Made by a program: the position numbers and the translations under genes. Of a stretch of DNA of 64,000 nt, positions 9,880 to 19,217 are shown piece after piece (positions within the stretch are counted from its first letter, which is position 1; the number at the start of each line of letters is the position of its first letter). The notes beneath the pieces are model-generated. The model searched no databases and had not been told where the DNA came from. It was given only the letters and a program-made list of their open reading frames with translations. Origin of the DNA: Paracoccus kondratievae (GTDB taxonomy: Bacteria > Pseudomonadota > Alphaproteobacteria > Rhodobacterales > Rhodobacteraceae); the NCBI RefSeq assembly GCF_009301415.1, contig NZ_CP045072.1:1293001-1357000 (forward strand), given 5' to 3'.

Positions 9880-11751
9880 CTAGCGCAGCACGCCGGATTG
9901 TTTCAGCTTTGCTGCCTTATCCGCGTCATACCACCAGAAATCAAGCTCACCCAACGCATGGGGCGGCAGGGTGTCGGGGTGACCAAAGATATCATAATAG
10001 GCGACGGTATGGGCAGCCTTGTACCATTGCGGCACCCAAAAGCGCAACGCGCGCAGGCTGCGGTCCAGCGCATGGGCGACGGTGATCATCTCGTCCTGCG
10101 TGGTCGCCTCGATCCCTTTCTGGATCAACGTATCTATGGCCGGGTTGGCCAGCCCCATCAGGTTGAACACATCGCCCACGTTTTCCGAACCAAAGGTCTG
10201 CTCGGTATCGCCGCTAAGAAAATAGCCCTGCGCCATATGGGTGGTCGCAAGGTCAAAGTCATGGCTGCGGGTACGCGCCGTCAGCTGGGCGTCATCAACA
10301 CGCAGGTTCACCGCATCAATGCCGATGGCGCGCAGGTTCCGGACATAGGGGTTGATCACGCGGTCAAAGGTGGCGCTGTCGTTCAGGAACTCAAGCCGCA
10401 GCACCTCGCCCTTGGCATTGCGTCGCATTCCGTCGCTGCCGACCGTCCAGCCAGCCTCATCCAGCAGCTTTGCCGCCTGCCGCATGTTCCTGCGGTCAAG
10501 CTGGGTCTTACCCGAAACCGGCTGGACCACCGCATCATCGGTCAGCACGCCAGGCGGCAGGTCCTTGGCCAGTGGCTCAAGCAGCGCCAGTTCGGCAGGA
10601 GCAGGCTTGCCCTGCGCCATCAATGGGCTGTTGTCCCAAGGCGAGTTCACCCGCGTGTAAAGCCCGTAGAACAGCGTCTCATTCGACCATTCAAAATTGA
10701 ACATCAGCGCGATGGCCTCACGCACGCGGATGTCCTGAAACTTGGGTCGACGCAGGTTAAAGACCCACCCCTGACCGTTGGAGATATCGCCGTTCGCCAG
10801 TTCTTCCTTTTTGACAGCCCCGGACTGAAAGTTCGGAAAATCATAGCGCGTCGCCCAGTGGATCGAGCTTGCCTCGTTGCGGAAAGTATAGACCCCGGCC
10901 TTGAATGCCTCAAAGGCGCTGTCGTAATCGCTGAAGTATTCGATGCGGATGCGGTCAAAGTTGTGCCGCCCGACATTGATCGGCAGGTCTTTGCCCCAAT
11001 AGTCAGGATTGCGCCTGAAGGTGATTGAGCGCCCCATATCCGCCCGGTCGAACATATAGGGGCCCGAGCCGACAAAGGGGATGGTGCTCGACTGTTCGAT
11101 GTCGCGCTTGTTCTTGCGGAAATCCTCGCGCGAAAAGACGATCTGACCGCCGACCGACTGGATCACGTCACGGCGCGGATAGCCGGGCTGAAAGATGAAC
11201 TTGATCGTGTGATCGTCAATCACCTCGGCCTTGGCGACGATCTTGGCGATGACCGTGCGATAAGATGACAGGCCCTTGTCGCGCAACAGTTCGAACGAAA
11301 ACAGCACGTCATGGGCGGTCAAAGGCGTACCGTCGGAAAATTTGGCCTCGGGTCGCAGATGAAAGATCACCCAGTCGCGGCTTTCGGGATATTCGATCGT
11401 CTCGCAAAGCAGGCAATAGGCGGTGCCGATCTCATCCGCCACGCCCTCCATCAACGGTTCCAGCATGGTGTTTGACAAAACCGCCGCCCGGCCGCGATGG
11501 GTATAGGGGTTGTAACTGTCAAACCCGCCCGAGAACCATTCCGAGATCTCGCCCCCCTTGGGCGCATCCGGGTTCACATAACGCAGATGCTTGAAATCGG
11601 CAGGAAGCTCGGGCTCACCGAAAACCGAAATGCCGTGCGAAACGATGGTTCCAGAGGCCTGCGGCTCTTGGGCAAGGGACCAGCCGGGCATCAGCGCCAG
11701 GGCCAGGGCCAGTGCAACCATCGGGGCATGTCGCAGAATGGGCATTTTCAT
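9880..11751 (-). CDS. yejA: Peptide ABC transporter substrate-binding protein YejA
   Basis: Extracytoplasmic solute-binding protein, family 5, 623 residues from the chosen start. The ATG at 11751 is preferred to longer in-frame starts because it opens a clear Sec signal peptide (MKMPIL, hydrophobic core, SLAQ) and has an AAGGAT ribosome site about ten bases upstream. The mature protein has the family 5 pattern ending in a tryptophan-rich C-terminus (FWVPQWYK and LDFWWYD), and the [16 protein letters not shown] opening typical of YejA. It is the first gene of the yej operon and delivers oligopeptides to YejBE. Confidence 0.92.
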   Translation of the reverse strand: MKMPILRHAPMVALALALALMPGWSLAQEPQASGTIVSHGISVFGEPELPADFKHLRYVNPDAPKGGEISEWFSGGFDSYNPYTHRGRAAVLSNTMLEPLMEGVADEIGTAYCLLCETIEYPESRDWVIFHLRPEAKFSDGTPLTAHDVLFSFELLRDKGLSSYRTVIAKIVAKAEVIDDHTIKFIFQPGYPRRDVIQSVGGQIVFSREDFRKNKRDIEQSSTIPFVGSGPYMFDRADMGRSITFRRNPDYWGKDLPINVGRHNFDRIRIEYFSDYDSAFEAFKAGVYTFRNEASSIHWATRYDFPNFQSGAVKKEELANGDISNGQGWVFNLRRPKFQDIRVREAIALMFNFEWSNETLFYGLYTRVNSPWDNSPLMAQGKPAPAELALLEPLAKDLPPGVLTDDAVVQPVSGKTQLDRRNMRQAAKLLDEAGWTVGSDGMRRNAKGEVLRLEFLNDSATFDRVINPYVRNLRAIGIDAVNLRVDDAQLTARTRSHDFDLATTHMAQGYFLSGDTEQTFGSENVGDVFNLMGLANPAIDTLIQKGIEATTQDEMITVAHALDRSLRALRFWVPQWYKAAHTVAYYDIFGHPDTLPPHALGELDFWWYDADKAAKLKQSGVLR

Positions 11752-11880
11752 CGGGTCTTGGTGATCCTTGTTTTGGCTTGCTCGGGCATGTCGCCACCTT
11801 TGCACCAAGGCTAGCAGTCCGCGTGCACGGTTCAACATGCAAATGCGTGAGCGGGCGACCATATGCCGCAACAGGCAAGC

Positions 11881-11906
11881 AAAAAGGGCGCCCCGCGGGA
11901 CGCCCT
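11881..11906 (-). terminator. Intrinsic terminator downstream of cycM
   Basis: Read on the minus strand, a 6-bp GC-rich stem (AGGGCG with CGCCCT at 11885-11890 and 11901-11906) with additional pairing inside the loop is followed directly by a run of T. It lies 27 bases after the cycM stop and upstream of yejA, so it separates the two transcription units. Confidence 0.8.
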
Positions 11907-11932
11907 GCACTGTGATCCAGCTTGTCTGACGC

Positions 11933-12460
11933 TTACTGCTGGGACTGCAGATAGGCAATCAGGTTGGCGCGATCCTGAACCTTGGGCAGACCGGCGAAAG
12001 CCATCTTGGTGCCTTTGACTACCGATTTGGGGTTGGTCAGGAATTCCTGCAACGCCTCGGGGGTCCAGTCCCCGCCATGCGCCTTCATCCCGTCCGAATA
12101 GTTAAAGCCCGAGATGCTGGCCACCGCACGACCAACCACACCGTTCAGGTGCGGGCCGGTGCCATCGGTGCCGTCGAGCTTGTGGCAGGCCTTGCATTTG
12201 CCAAAGACCTTTTCACCAGCCGCAGCATCGGCCGAGGCCAGAACGGTTGCGAAATCGGGACCTTCCTCGGCTGCCGGCTCGGATTCGCCGCCGGTCTCTT
12301 CAACGGGGATAGTATAGGCCTGAGCGTGCTCCCCTTCACCACCGTGACCCGAGGACGCGATGTTATAGATGCTCGAAGCCGCCCAGTTCATCAGCAAAAG
12401 GAACAGAAGAGCGCCGATGAGCGCACCGGCGGCCTTGGTGACGGTCATGGTATCGAACAT
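11933..12460 (-). CDS. cycM: Membrane-anchored cytochrome c552 (CycM)
   Basis: A 175-residue class I c-type cytochrome that carries electrons from the bc1 complex to cytochrome c oxidase. It has one N-terminal uncleaved membrane span (about residues 11-30), an acidic linker of roughly 40 residues, and a periplasmic haem domain with CKACH (C89, C92, H93) and the probable Met ligand at M153 in GTKMAFAG. From memory it is nearly collinear with P. denitrificans CycM, which also fixes the ATG at 12460 rather than the longer frame. It is transcribed away from pheA and ends at a good intrinsic terminator. Confidence 0.95.
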   Translation of the reverse strand: MFDTMTVTKAAGALIGALLFLLLMNWAASSIYNIASSGHGGEGEHAQAYTIPVEETGGESEPAAEEGPDFATVLASADAAAGEKVFGKCKACHKLDGTDGTGPHLNGVVGRAVASISGFNYSDGMKAHGGDWTPEALQEFLTNPKSVVKGTKMAFAGLPKVQDRANLIAYLQSQQ

Positions 12461-12498
12461 GTCTGCGGATCCCTTGGGTCTGTCCGTGGATTTGGGCG

Positions 12499-12528
12499 TA
12501 TCTACCCGCTTTTGTTTCGCCGGTTCAA
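12499..12528 (-). promoter_or_regulatory. Candidate sigma-70 promoter of cycM
   Basis: On the minus strand a TTGAAC -35 element (12523-12528) and a TAGATA -10 element (12499-12504) are separated by 18 bases, about 38 bases upstream of the cycM start. The match is moderate and the spacing is one base longer than ideal. Confidence 0.35.
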
Positions 12529-12620
12529 GGTATAGTTGTCGCTTGCGCAGCACAAATCAGGCGGAATGACCGCCCGGACACAGGGTCCACGCGACGGCCC
12601 TGCAAGCGAAGGTGTGACAG

Positions 12621-13502
12621 ATGACCCAGGCAACAACCCAGAACGTAATCGCATTCCAGGGCGAGCCGGGCGCCTATAGCCATCAGGCTTGCCGCCATTA
12701 TCGCCCGCAGATGGAGGCACTTCCCTGCCGCACCTTTGAGGACACGATCGAGGCGGTACGCAGCGGCCGCGCCGAACTGGCGATGCTGCCGGTCGAGAAC
12801 TCGACCTATGGCCGGGTCGCAGACATCCATCACCTGCTGCCCGAAAGCGGGCTGCATATCATCGACGAAGGCTTTGTTCGGGTGCAGATCAGCCTGCTGG
12901 CGGTGCCAGGCACGAAGCTTGCCCAGGTCACCGATGCGATGAGCCATCCGGTTCTGCTGGGCCAATGCCGTGGATTTCTGCGTCGTCACAGCATCCATGG
13001 TGTGGTCGGCGCCGATACCGCAGGCTCGGCCCATGAGGTCGCGCGCCGGGGAGAGCCCTCGCTTGCCGCGCTCGCCTCGCCGCTCGCAGGCGAAATCTAC
13101 GGGCTTGAAGAGCTGGCCTCGGGAATCGAAGACCGCCAGAACAACACCACCCGCTTTCTGATCATGTCGCGCTCACCCGATTTCTCCCGCCGCGCGAACA
13201 GCCAGGGCGGGACAACCATGGTCACCAGCTTTGTCTTTCGGGTGCGCAACATCCCCGCCGCGCTTTACAAAGCTCTTGGCGGCTTTGCGACCAACGGCGT
13301 CAACATGACCAAGCTGGAAAGCTATATGGTGGACGGCATTTTCACCGCCACCCAGTTCTACGCAGATATCGAAGGGCACCCCGAGGATCCGCCTGTCGCC
13401 CGCGCGCTGGAAGAGCTTGATTATTTCACCTCCAGCCTGAACATCCTTGGGGTCTATCCTGCCGATCCGTTGCGCGCGACACAGACTCAAGCGGCTGAGT
13501 GA
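12621..13502 (+). CDS. pheA: Prephenate dehydratase
   Basis: Monofunctional prephenate dehydratase, 293 residues, converting prephenate to phenylpyruvate in phenylalanine synthesis. The catalytic region carries the ENSTYGRV segment and the NNTTRFL motif with the catalytic threonine (residues about 173-179). A C-terminal ACT domain follows (KALGGFATNGVNMTKLES), which in this family binds phenylalanine for feedback inhibition. There is no chorismate mutase domain, unlike the E. coli P-protein. The gene is divergent from cycM across about 160 bases. Confidence 0.95.
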   Translation: MTQATTQNVIAFQGEPGAYSHQACRHYRPQMEALPCRTFEDTIEAVRSGRAELAMLPVENSTYGRVADIHHLLPESGLHIIDEGFVRVQISLLAVPGTKLAQVTDAMSHPVLLGQCRGFLRRHSIHGVVGADTAGSAHEVARRGEPSLAALASPLAGEIYGLEELASGIEDRQNNTTRFLIMSRSPDFSRRANSQGGTTMVTSFVFRVRNIPAALYKALGGFATNGVNMTKLESYMVDGIFTATQFYADIEGHPEDPPVARALEELDYFTSSLNILGVYPADPLRATQTQAAE

Positions 13503-13548
13503 CCGCGCCTAAGCGAGCCCAAAGCAGGGCCGGCAGATTCAGCCGCCC

Positions 13549-14004
13549 CTAGGTATTCGCGATCAGATAGGTGACCAGATCGCCCACATGACGGGCGAAT
13601 TTGCGATCCAGCTGAGACTTGCCCAGCTTGGCGGTTTGCAACAGGATGCGCGCCTTCATGCCACGCGGCTGGGCCTCGGTTTCAAACAGCAGCCGTGACT
13701 TTGTCCGGGTCAACGCCACGACTGTCATGCGGATGGACAGGTTGAACTGATCCGAGCTCCCCTCAAGTGTCAGCGCTTCAGGCGGATCAAACTGCGTCAG
13801 TTCAAGCACCATCTCGCGGTGATGGGCGCGCCAGTCGAACCCCAGTTGCCAGCGCATGCCAACAGCCGTCCCGGCAAGCCTGTCCTGCCGACGCAGATCA
13901 ACGCCACGACGAACCAAAAGCCGCTCGATGGCCTTGAAGTTGCTGACGGCGCGAAACAGATCCTCCGCAGCAAGGTCCATGTCTTGTCGGGTAGAAAATT
14001 TCAT
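13549..14004 (-). CDS. SRPBCC/START-like domain protein, function unknown
   Basis: A 151-residue protein that reads like a single SRPBCC (START-like) helix-grip domain: it opens MKFSTRQDMDLAAEDLFRAVSNFKAIERLL and contains alternating beta strands with a long C-terminal helix. No signal peptide or membrane span is seen. Such domains bind hydrophobic ligands, but no ligand can be inferred. The final stop is 46 bases from the pheA stop on the opposite strand, and the start faces the nucleotidase gene across a short AT-rich region. Confidence 0.7.
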   Translation of the reverse strand: MKFSTRQDMDLAAEDLFRAVSNFKAIERLLVRRGVDLRRQDRLAGTAVGMRWQLGFDWRAHHREMVLELTQFDPPEALTLEGSSDQFNLSIRMTVVALTRTKSRLLFETEAQPRGMKARILLQTAKLGKSQLDRKFARHVGDLVTYLIANT

Positions 14005-14103
14005 TGGCGATCCGGTCAGGCAGCTGGAATGTTGCTAACAGATTCATTCCATGCTGCGCCATGGCATGCAAGACCACCCATTGGGACATCCGTTTAAATT
14101 TAT

Positions 14104-14120
14104 TACAATCTTAGGTTGTA
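14104..14120. repeat. AT-rich inverted repeat in divergent promoter region
   Basis: TACAATC and GGTTGTA are separated by three bases (6 of 7 positions paired) in an unusually AT-rich stretch of 147 bases between the SRPBCC gene and the nucleotidase gene. It could be an operator; no regulator is identified. Confidence 0.3.
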
Positions 14121-14150
14121 TTAATTTGATATTGTCTACATCCATGCGGC

Positions 14151-16010
14151 ATGACGCGCCACAGCCCCCCACCCGATCCGCCGCCTGCCACCGGTACCAT
14201 ATCCGTGCGCGTGATGGCGACGACGGATCTGCATATGCACCTGTTCGGATACGATTATTTAGCTGATCGTCCCTCGGGCAAGATCGGGCTTTCCCGGGTT
14301 GCGGCGCTGATCTGGCAAGCTCGGCGTGAAGCGGCCAATTGTCTGCTTTTCGACAATGGCGACAGCCTGCAAGGTAACCCGCTGGGCGATTATCTGGCCG
14401 AGACCGGAACGATCAGCCCGCGTCACCTTCACCCTGCTATCGAAACGCTCAATGCGCTGCAATATGACGCGGCGACACTTGGCAATCACGACTTCGCCTT
14501 TGGCACCGATTTCCTGCGCCGCGTGCTTGAGGGCGCCAGTTTCCCCTTTGTCGCCAGCAATATGCGGGCAAGGCGAGCCCTGCCGATTCTCCCCCACCTT
14601 TTGCTGAACCGCAGCTTTCGCGATGACTTGGGCAGGCTGCACCAACTGCGCATAGGGGTCCTGGGCTTTCTGCCACCGCAAACCGTCGCATGGGAACCGG
14701 CGCTGCAATCGGAAATCACTGTCGAGGATATCCTGACAGCAGCCCAATCGGGCATTACCGTGCTGCAGCAGCAAGGCGCGGATCTGATCGTGGCGCTGGC
14801 GCACAGCGGTATCGGCGCGCTGGCACCAAATCCGATGATGGAGAATGCGGCCACCGCACTCGCTGCCATGCCAGGAATAGATGTGGTGATCGCGGGGCAT
14901 ACGCATCGCGTTTTTCCCTCACCCGATCATCCGCAGGGGCCGGGGATCGATAGCGTCAGGGGCACGCTTGCCGGAAAGCCTGCTGTCATGCCGGGCTTTT
15001 GGGGTTCGCATCTGGGGCTGATTGATTTGCGGCTGAAACGCTGTGATCAGGGCTGGCACATCGCCGATTTCACCTGCCACGCCCAGCCGGTCGGACCAGA
15101 GGATGATCATCACTCTGTCACTGCGCCTGCACTGTCGGCCCATCACCAGACCCTGCGCCACCTGCACCGCCGCATCGGCCGCACCAGCCAACCGCTCAGC
15201 AGCTACTTTGCCCTGATCGGAGAGGACCCCGGCCTGCGTCTTGTCACCATGGCACAGCGCTGGCATGTGCGCCGTGCGCTTGCCGGTACGCCATGGCAGG
15301 ATCTGCCGATCCTGTCAGCGGCCGCACCCTTTCGCGCCGGTGGTCGGGGCGGGCCACAGCACTACACCGATGTTCCGGCAGGACAGCTGACCCTGCGCAG
15401 CATCGCTGATCTATATCTGTTTCCGAATCGGATCTGCGCGCTCAGGCTGACCGGGGCCGAACTTATCGACTGGCTGGAACGTTCGGCGAGCCTTTTCCTG
15501 CAGGTCCAGCCGGGATTGCCGGACCAGCCACTGATCGACCCTGATTTCCCTAGCTATAATTTCGATGTCGTCGACGGGCTCGACTGGCAGATCGATCTGA
15601 GCCAGCCGCCTCGCTACGCGCCGGACGGCCGGCTTGCCCATCCCGATTCGCGGCGCATCTCGGGGCTGCGTCATCGTGGCCAGCCGGTTGCGCCCGACCA
15701 GCCGTTCATTCTGGCGACGAACAGCTTTCGACTGTCGGATTGCGGGCTTTTCGCCGGGGTGGCAGCGGGACGGCCGGTGTTGCTGGACAGCGGCGCACGC
15801 ACCCGCGAGGTGCTGCGCCGCTATGTCGCGCTGCAAAAGGTGCTGACGCTTGACCCGCAAAACGGGTGGAGCTTTCGCGCCCTGCCCGGCACCTCGGTCC
15901 TGTTCGAGACAGGCCCCGCTGCCGCGCAACATCTGGACGGACTGTCACGGCAGGTCGAGATTGTGGGATTGGGTCCTGATGGTTTCCTGCAGCTGCGCCT
16001 GCACCTTTGA
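14151..16010 (+). CDS. 2',3'-cyclic-nucleotide 2'-phosphodiesterase/3'-nucleotidase-like protein, no signal peptide
   Basis: A 619-residue metallophosphoesterase with a C-terminal 5'-nucleotidase domain, the CpdB/UshA architecture. Metal-binding motifs are intact: TTDLHMH, NGDSLQGNPLGDY, LGNHDFAFG, ALAHSGIG and AGHTHRVF. The C-terminal half carries the substrate-stacking domain. CpdB is normally periplasmic, but this protein begins with a proline-rich segment (PPPDPPPATG) and no signal peptide. An in-frame stop at 14127-14129 rules out a longer N-terminus, so it is predicted to be cytoplasmic unless there is a sequence error. The ribosome site is weak. Confidence 0.85.
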   Translation: MTRHSPPPDPPPATGTISVRVMATTDLHMHLFGYDYLADRPSGKIGLSRVAALIWQARREAANCLLFDNGDSLQGNPLGDYLAETGTISPRHLHPAIETLNALQYDAATLGNHDFAFGTDFLRRVLEGASFPFVASNMRARRALPILPHLLLNRSFRDDLGRLHQLRIGVLGFLPPQTVAWEPALQSEITVEDILTAAQSGITVLQQQGADLIVALAHSGIGALAPNPMMENAATALAAMPGIDVVIAGHTHRVFPSPDHPQGPGIDSVRGTLAGKPAVMPGFWGSHLGLIDLRLKRCDQGWHIADFTCHAQPVGPEDDHHSVTAPALSAHHQTLRHLHRRIGRTSQPLSSYFALIGEDPGLRLVTMAQRWHVRRALAGTPWQDLPILSAAAPFRAGGRGGPQHYTDVPAGQLTLRSIADLYLFPNRICALRLTGAELIDWLERSASLFLQVQPGLPDQPLIDPDFPSYNFDVVDGLDWQIDLSQPPRYAPDGRLAHPDSRRISGLRHRGQPVAPDQPFILATNSFRLSDCGLFAGVAAGRPVLLDSGARTREVLRRYVALQKVLTLDPQNGWSFRALPGTSVLFETGPAAAQHLDGLSRQVEIVGLGPDGFLQLRLHL

Positions 16011-16022
16011 CTGGCAAGCCGC

Positions 16023-16051
16023 TTGCATCCCGCCGCGCCCGCGCCTATCTA
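16023..16051 (+). promoter_or_regulatory. Promoter of the SRP RNA gene
   Basis: A TTGCAT -35 (16023-16028) and TATCTA -10 (16046-16051) are separated by exactly 17 bases. The predicted start, about seven bases downstream, falls on the first base of the SRP RNA terminal stem. Confidence 0.65.
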
Positions 16052-16057
16052 GGCGGC

Positions 16058-16151
16058 GAGAGGTTGGCGCGGGCGAGCGCCTCGCCAACCCGGTCAGGTC
16101 CGGAAGGAAGCAGCCGTAACGAGTCCCGCTTGGGTCGCTGTCCAGCCTCTC
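16058..16151 (+). ncRNA. ffs: Signal recognition particle 4.5S RNA
   Basis: The conserved SRP RNA apical loop region is present as GGTCAGGTCCGGAAGGAAGC followed by AGCCGTAACGA, which includes the GGAA tetraloop and the Ffh-binding symmetric and asymmetric loops. The ends pair: GAGAGGTTGG at 16058-16067 with CCAGCCTCTC at 16142-16151 (one G-U pair). The length of about 94 bases fits the small alphaproteobacterial form. With Ffh it targets membrane proteins to FtsY and the Sec translocon. A matching promoter lies immediately upstream. Confidence 0.95.
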
Positions 16152-16215
16152 ACCCTCTTTCCCCTTCCCCCGCAAGTCGTTAGCTTCCGCCGCGCAACTG
16201 TCCGAAGGCCGGCCC

Positions 16216-17112
16216 ATGACCATCCCTCCCCGCATTCTTTGCCTCGGCGCGATGCTGTGGGATGTGATCGGCCATAGTGCCACCAGAATTGAGCCGGGCG
16301 ACGACCTGCCCGGCCGGATCACCCGACAGCCGGGCGGCGTGGCGCTGAATGTGGCGCTGGCGCTGGCGCGGCAAGGGCTAGCCCCCGCCATGCTGGCCGC
16401 CATCGGCCGGGATGCGCCCGGCGATGCACTGATCGTTGAGGCACAAGGGCGCGGTGTCGACACACGCTGGCTTTACCGCGATGATGGCTTTGAAACCGAT
16501 AGCTATATCGCCATTGAAAGCCCCGACGGGCTGGTCGCGGCGATTGCCGATGCCCGCGCGCTTGAGACTGCGGGCGGTGCTATTCTTGCCCCTCTGCGCG
16601 ATGGCCGGCTGGGCGATGTCGCACGGCCATGGCAGGGAACATTGGTCATTGACGGCAATCTGACTGCCGAGATTCTGGCCGGGATCGCAGATGATCGCTG
16701 CCTCGCCGGGGCCGATCTGCGCATCGTGCCAGCAAGCCCCGACAAAGCCCCAAGATTGCAACAGCTGATCACCCATCCGCGTGCCACCTTCCATCTGAAC
16801 CGCGCCGAAGCCGAGATGCTGGCCGGACGTACCTTTGACCATGCACTGGATGCAGCCGAAGCCGTCGTCGCGCTGGGTGCGCGTCGCGTGCTCGTCACCG
16901 ATGGCCCCCGTCCCGCCGCCGATGCCGCTCGCGGGGAACCGGGTCTTAGCAAGGCCCCGCCTCCGCTTGCCACCCGCCGCGTTACCGGCGCAGGCGACAC
17001 ATTTCTTGCCGCCCATCTGGCCGCTGAATTGCGCGGCGCCGACCGGGCCAAAGCCCTGGAGTGCGCGCTATCCGCCGCCTCTGCCCATGTTTCAGGAAAG
17101 GACCTGCCATGA
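16216..17112 (+). CDS. psuK: PfkB-family kinase, probable pseudouridine kinase
   Basis: A 298-residue ribokinase/PfkB family sugar kinase. It has the N-terminal substrate-binding glycines (QPGGVALNVALALARQG) and the C-terminal ATP and anion-hole motif TGAGDTF with the catalytic aspartate. Its stop overlaps the start of psuG (ATGA). A PfkB kinase coupled to pseudouridine-5'-phosphate glycosidase is the standard arrangement for pseudouridine breakdown, so it probably phosphorylates pseudouridine. The family call is sure; the substrate is inferred from its neighbour. Confidence 0.87.
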   Translation: MTIPPRILCLGAMLWDVIGHSATRIEPGDDLPGRITRQPGGVALNVALALARQGLAPAMLAAIGRDAPGDALIVEAQGRGVDTRWLYRDDGFETDSYIAIESPDGLVAAIADARALETAGGAILAPLRDGRLGDVARPWQGTLVIDGNLTAEILAGIADDRCLAGADLRIVPASPDKAPRLQQLITHPRATFHLNRAEAEMLAGRTFDHALDAAEAVVALGARRVLVTDGPRPAADAARGEPGLSKAPPPLATRRVTGAGDTFLAAHLAAELRGADRAKALECALSAASAHVSGKDLP

Positions 17113-18023
17113 AGTCGCTGATCGCGCTTTCTCCCGAAGTTTCGCAAGCTCTGGCCGACTACCGCCCGATCGTCGCGCTGGAATCGACCATCATCACCCA
17201 TGGCATGCCCTATCCGCAAAACCTTGAGGTCGCGCAGAAGGTCGAGGCCGTGGTGCGCGAATCGGGCGCCGTACCCGCCACCATCGCAGTGATGGGCGGG
17301 CGCATCCGCATCGGACTGGATGCCGAGGCGCTGGAGGCGCTGGCCTCGACCCCGTCGGCCGATGTGATGAAACTGTCCCGCGCTGATCTGGCCGCCTGCC
17401 TTGCGCTGGGACGGACCGGTGCGACCACCGTGGCCGCGACGATGATCTGCGCCCATCTTGCAGGAATTCGCGTCTTTGCCACCGGCGGCATCGGCGGGGT
17501 CCATCGCGGTGCCGAAAGCAGCTTTGACATCTCGGCAGACCTGCAAGAACTGGCGCAAAGCCCGGTCACAGTCGTCGCCGCAGGGGCAAAGGCCATCCTT
17601 GATCTGCCCAAAACGCTGGAGGTTCTTGAAACCCTGGGCGTGCCGGTCATCGCTTATGGCCAAGATCAGCTTCCAGCGTTCTGGTCGCGCGAATCGGGAC
17701 TGGCTGCACCACTGCGCATCGACGACCCCGCCCAGATCGCCGCGGCCGCCCGTCTGCGCGGTGAACTGGGCCTTGACGGCGGTCAGCTGGTCGTGAACCC
17801 GATCCCTGCCGAAGCAGAGATCCCGCGCGCCGAAATGATTCCCGTCGTCGAACAGGCCCTTGCCGAAGCCGAGACCCAGGGCATCGCCGCCAAAGAGGTC
17901 ACGCCCTTCCTGCTGCAACGCATTTTTGAGCTGACCGGTGGCCGGTCGCTTGACGCAAATATTGCGCTGGTGCTGAATAACGCGCGGCTGGCCTCGCAAA
18001 TCGCCGCGGCCATGGCCGGCTAA
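17109..18023 (+). CDS. psuG: Pseudouridine-5'-phosphate glycosidase
   Basis: A 304-residue PsuG that cleaves the C-C glycosidic bond of pseudouridine 5'-phosphate to uracil and ribose 5-phosphate. Recognisable segments are ALESTIITHGMPYPQN near the N-terminus, the catalytic lysine region VMKLSRADL, GATTVAATM, the FATGGIGGVHRGAE metal and active-site block, and VIAYGQDQLPAFWSRESG. The start at 17109 overlaps the stop of psuK and removes a non-conserved extension. It ends four bases into the convergent patatin gene. Confidence 0.94.
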   Translation: MKSLIALSPEVSQALADYRPIVALESTIITHGMPYPQNLEVAQKVEAVVRESGAVPATIAVMGGRIRIGLDAEALEALASTPSADVMKLSRADLAACLALGRTGATTVAATMICAHLAGIRVFATGGIGGVHRGAESSFDISADLQELAQSPVTVVAAGAKAILDLPKTLEVLETLGVPVIAYGQDQLPAFWSRESGLAAPLRIDDPAQIAAAARLRGELGLDGGQLVVNPIPAEAEIPRAEMIPVVEQALAEAETQGIAAKEVTPFLLQRIFELTGGRSLDANIALVLNNARLASQIAAAMAG

Positions 18024-19075
18024 CGGCGACCGAAAATCTGTGACAGATCGTAAGAGTCGCGCTCGCCAATACAGGCCGCATCGCTGGCAAGAAAGCGATC
18101 GGCCGCCTGAACCCCGGCGTCATGCAATTGCTGCAAGAGGCCGGGCTGCGGGATCAGCTTGGTACTCGCGGACAGCGAATTCATCAGCTCTTCGTCCATG
18201 ATGCTATGCAACAGGACGTTCTTCATCGGGCGTCCGGTCAGCCGGTCCTCAGCGAACAGACGCTTGACGAAGTTGATCGCGCGCAGCTCGGCCAATAGCG
18301 AGGCGTTAAAGCTGATCTCGTTCACACGGTCCTGAATCTCGGCAGGTGTCTTGGGGATCGCATCACGCAGCATGGGATTGATATTAACGATGACAATGTC
18401 GCGCGGCAGGTCCGGGCGATAAAGCGGGAACAGCGCCGGATTACCCGAATAGCCGCCGTCCCAATAGGCTTCGCGCCGGCCAGTAGCGGGGTCGTCAATC
18501 TCGACCGCGCGGAACAGTTCGGGCAGACAGGCCGAGGCCAAAATCGTCTGCACCGTCACCTCGGCCCCGCCAAAGACCCGCACCAGACCCGTGCGCACAT
18601 TGGTGGCGGTGACAAAGAACGCGGGGCCCTCTTCGCGTCCCAGACGGGGGTGGGGCATGCCGCACAGGATGGATTCAAGCGGGTTGGAATAGAACGGCCC
18701 GCTGTCATAGGGGCTGAATACCCGTGTCAGAGACTCAAGCCAGGCGATTGGCGAGAAAAGCTCGGTCAGCCGCTGCCATGCACGCGGGACGGGGAACATC
18801 GAATAAAGCCAGCGCACCATCGAGTTGTCGCTGACCTGCGCGACCTGCGACCAGACATAGGCAAGGTTTTGCCGCGCCGCCTCGCGTCCGCGTTTGCCCG
18901 GACCACAGGACAGCCCCGCAGCCAGCGCCGCACCGTTCAGCGCCCCGGCCGAAGTGCCACTGATGCCACGAATCTCGATCCCCGGCTCATCCAGTAGCCG
19001 GTCGAGTACGCCCCAGGAAAAAGCACCGTGTGCGCCGCCACCCTGTAGCGCAAGATTAATCCGCTTAACGTCCAT
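18020..19075 (-). CDS. Patatin-like phospholipase family protein
   Basis: A 351-residue patatin-fold acyl hydrolase. It shows the oxyanion-hole glycines (LQGGGAHGAFSWG), the nucleophile elbow GTSAG in GISGTSAGALNG, and the catalytic dyad aspartate in YWDGGYSGN. The ATG at 19075 is chosen over one six codons upstream because it precedes the conserved MDVKRINLALQGGG opening and follows a GGGG-containing ribosome site. No signal peptide is visible. It probably acts on membrane lipids or storage polymers; the substrate is not known. Confidence 0.88.
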   Translation of the reverse strand: MDVKRINLALQGGGAHGAFSWGVLDRLLDEPGIEIRGISGTSAGALNGAALAAGLSCGPGKRGREAARQNLAYVWSQVAQVSDNSMVRWLYSMFPVPRAWQRLTELFSPIAWLESLTRVFSPYDSGPFYSNPLESILCGMPHPRLGREEGPAFFVTATNVRTGLVRVFGGAEVTVQTILASACLPELFRAVEIDDPATGRREAYWDGGYSGNPALFPLYRPDLPRDIVIVNINPMLRDAIPKTPAEIQDRVNEISFNASLLAELRAINFVKRLFAEDRLTGRPMKNVLLHSIMDEELMNSLSASTKLIPQPGLLQQLHDAGVQAADRFLASDAACIGERDSYDLSQIFGRR

Positions 19076-19217
19076 CTTTACCCCACATTCCATGCCCGCA
19101 GCAGATCATGCCGCAGCGCGGCACCAGACTGCGGCATTTCCGGGCAGAAAGAAAGCCTGGGGCGTGGAGCGCGGGAATGCGCGGCTTGCAGGTGGTTATC
19201 GGGCCAGGCCGGGCGGG

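Noticed and set aside
16503..17999. Minus-strand open frame of 498 codons
   Set aside because: It is antisense to psuK and psuG, both of which carry clear family motifs and overlap as a coupled pair.
19108..19137. Hairpin ATGCCGCAG/CTGCGGCAT as the prfB terminator
   Set aside because: The stem is perfect, but no T run follows on the minus strand, so terminator function cannot be supported.
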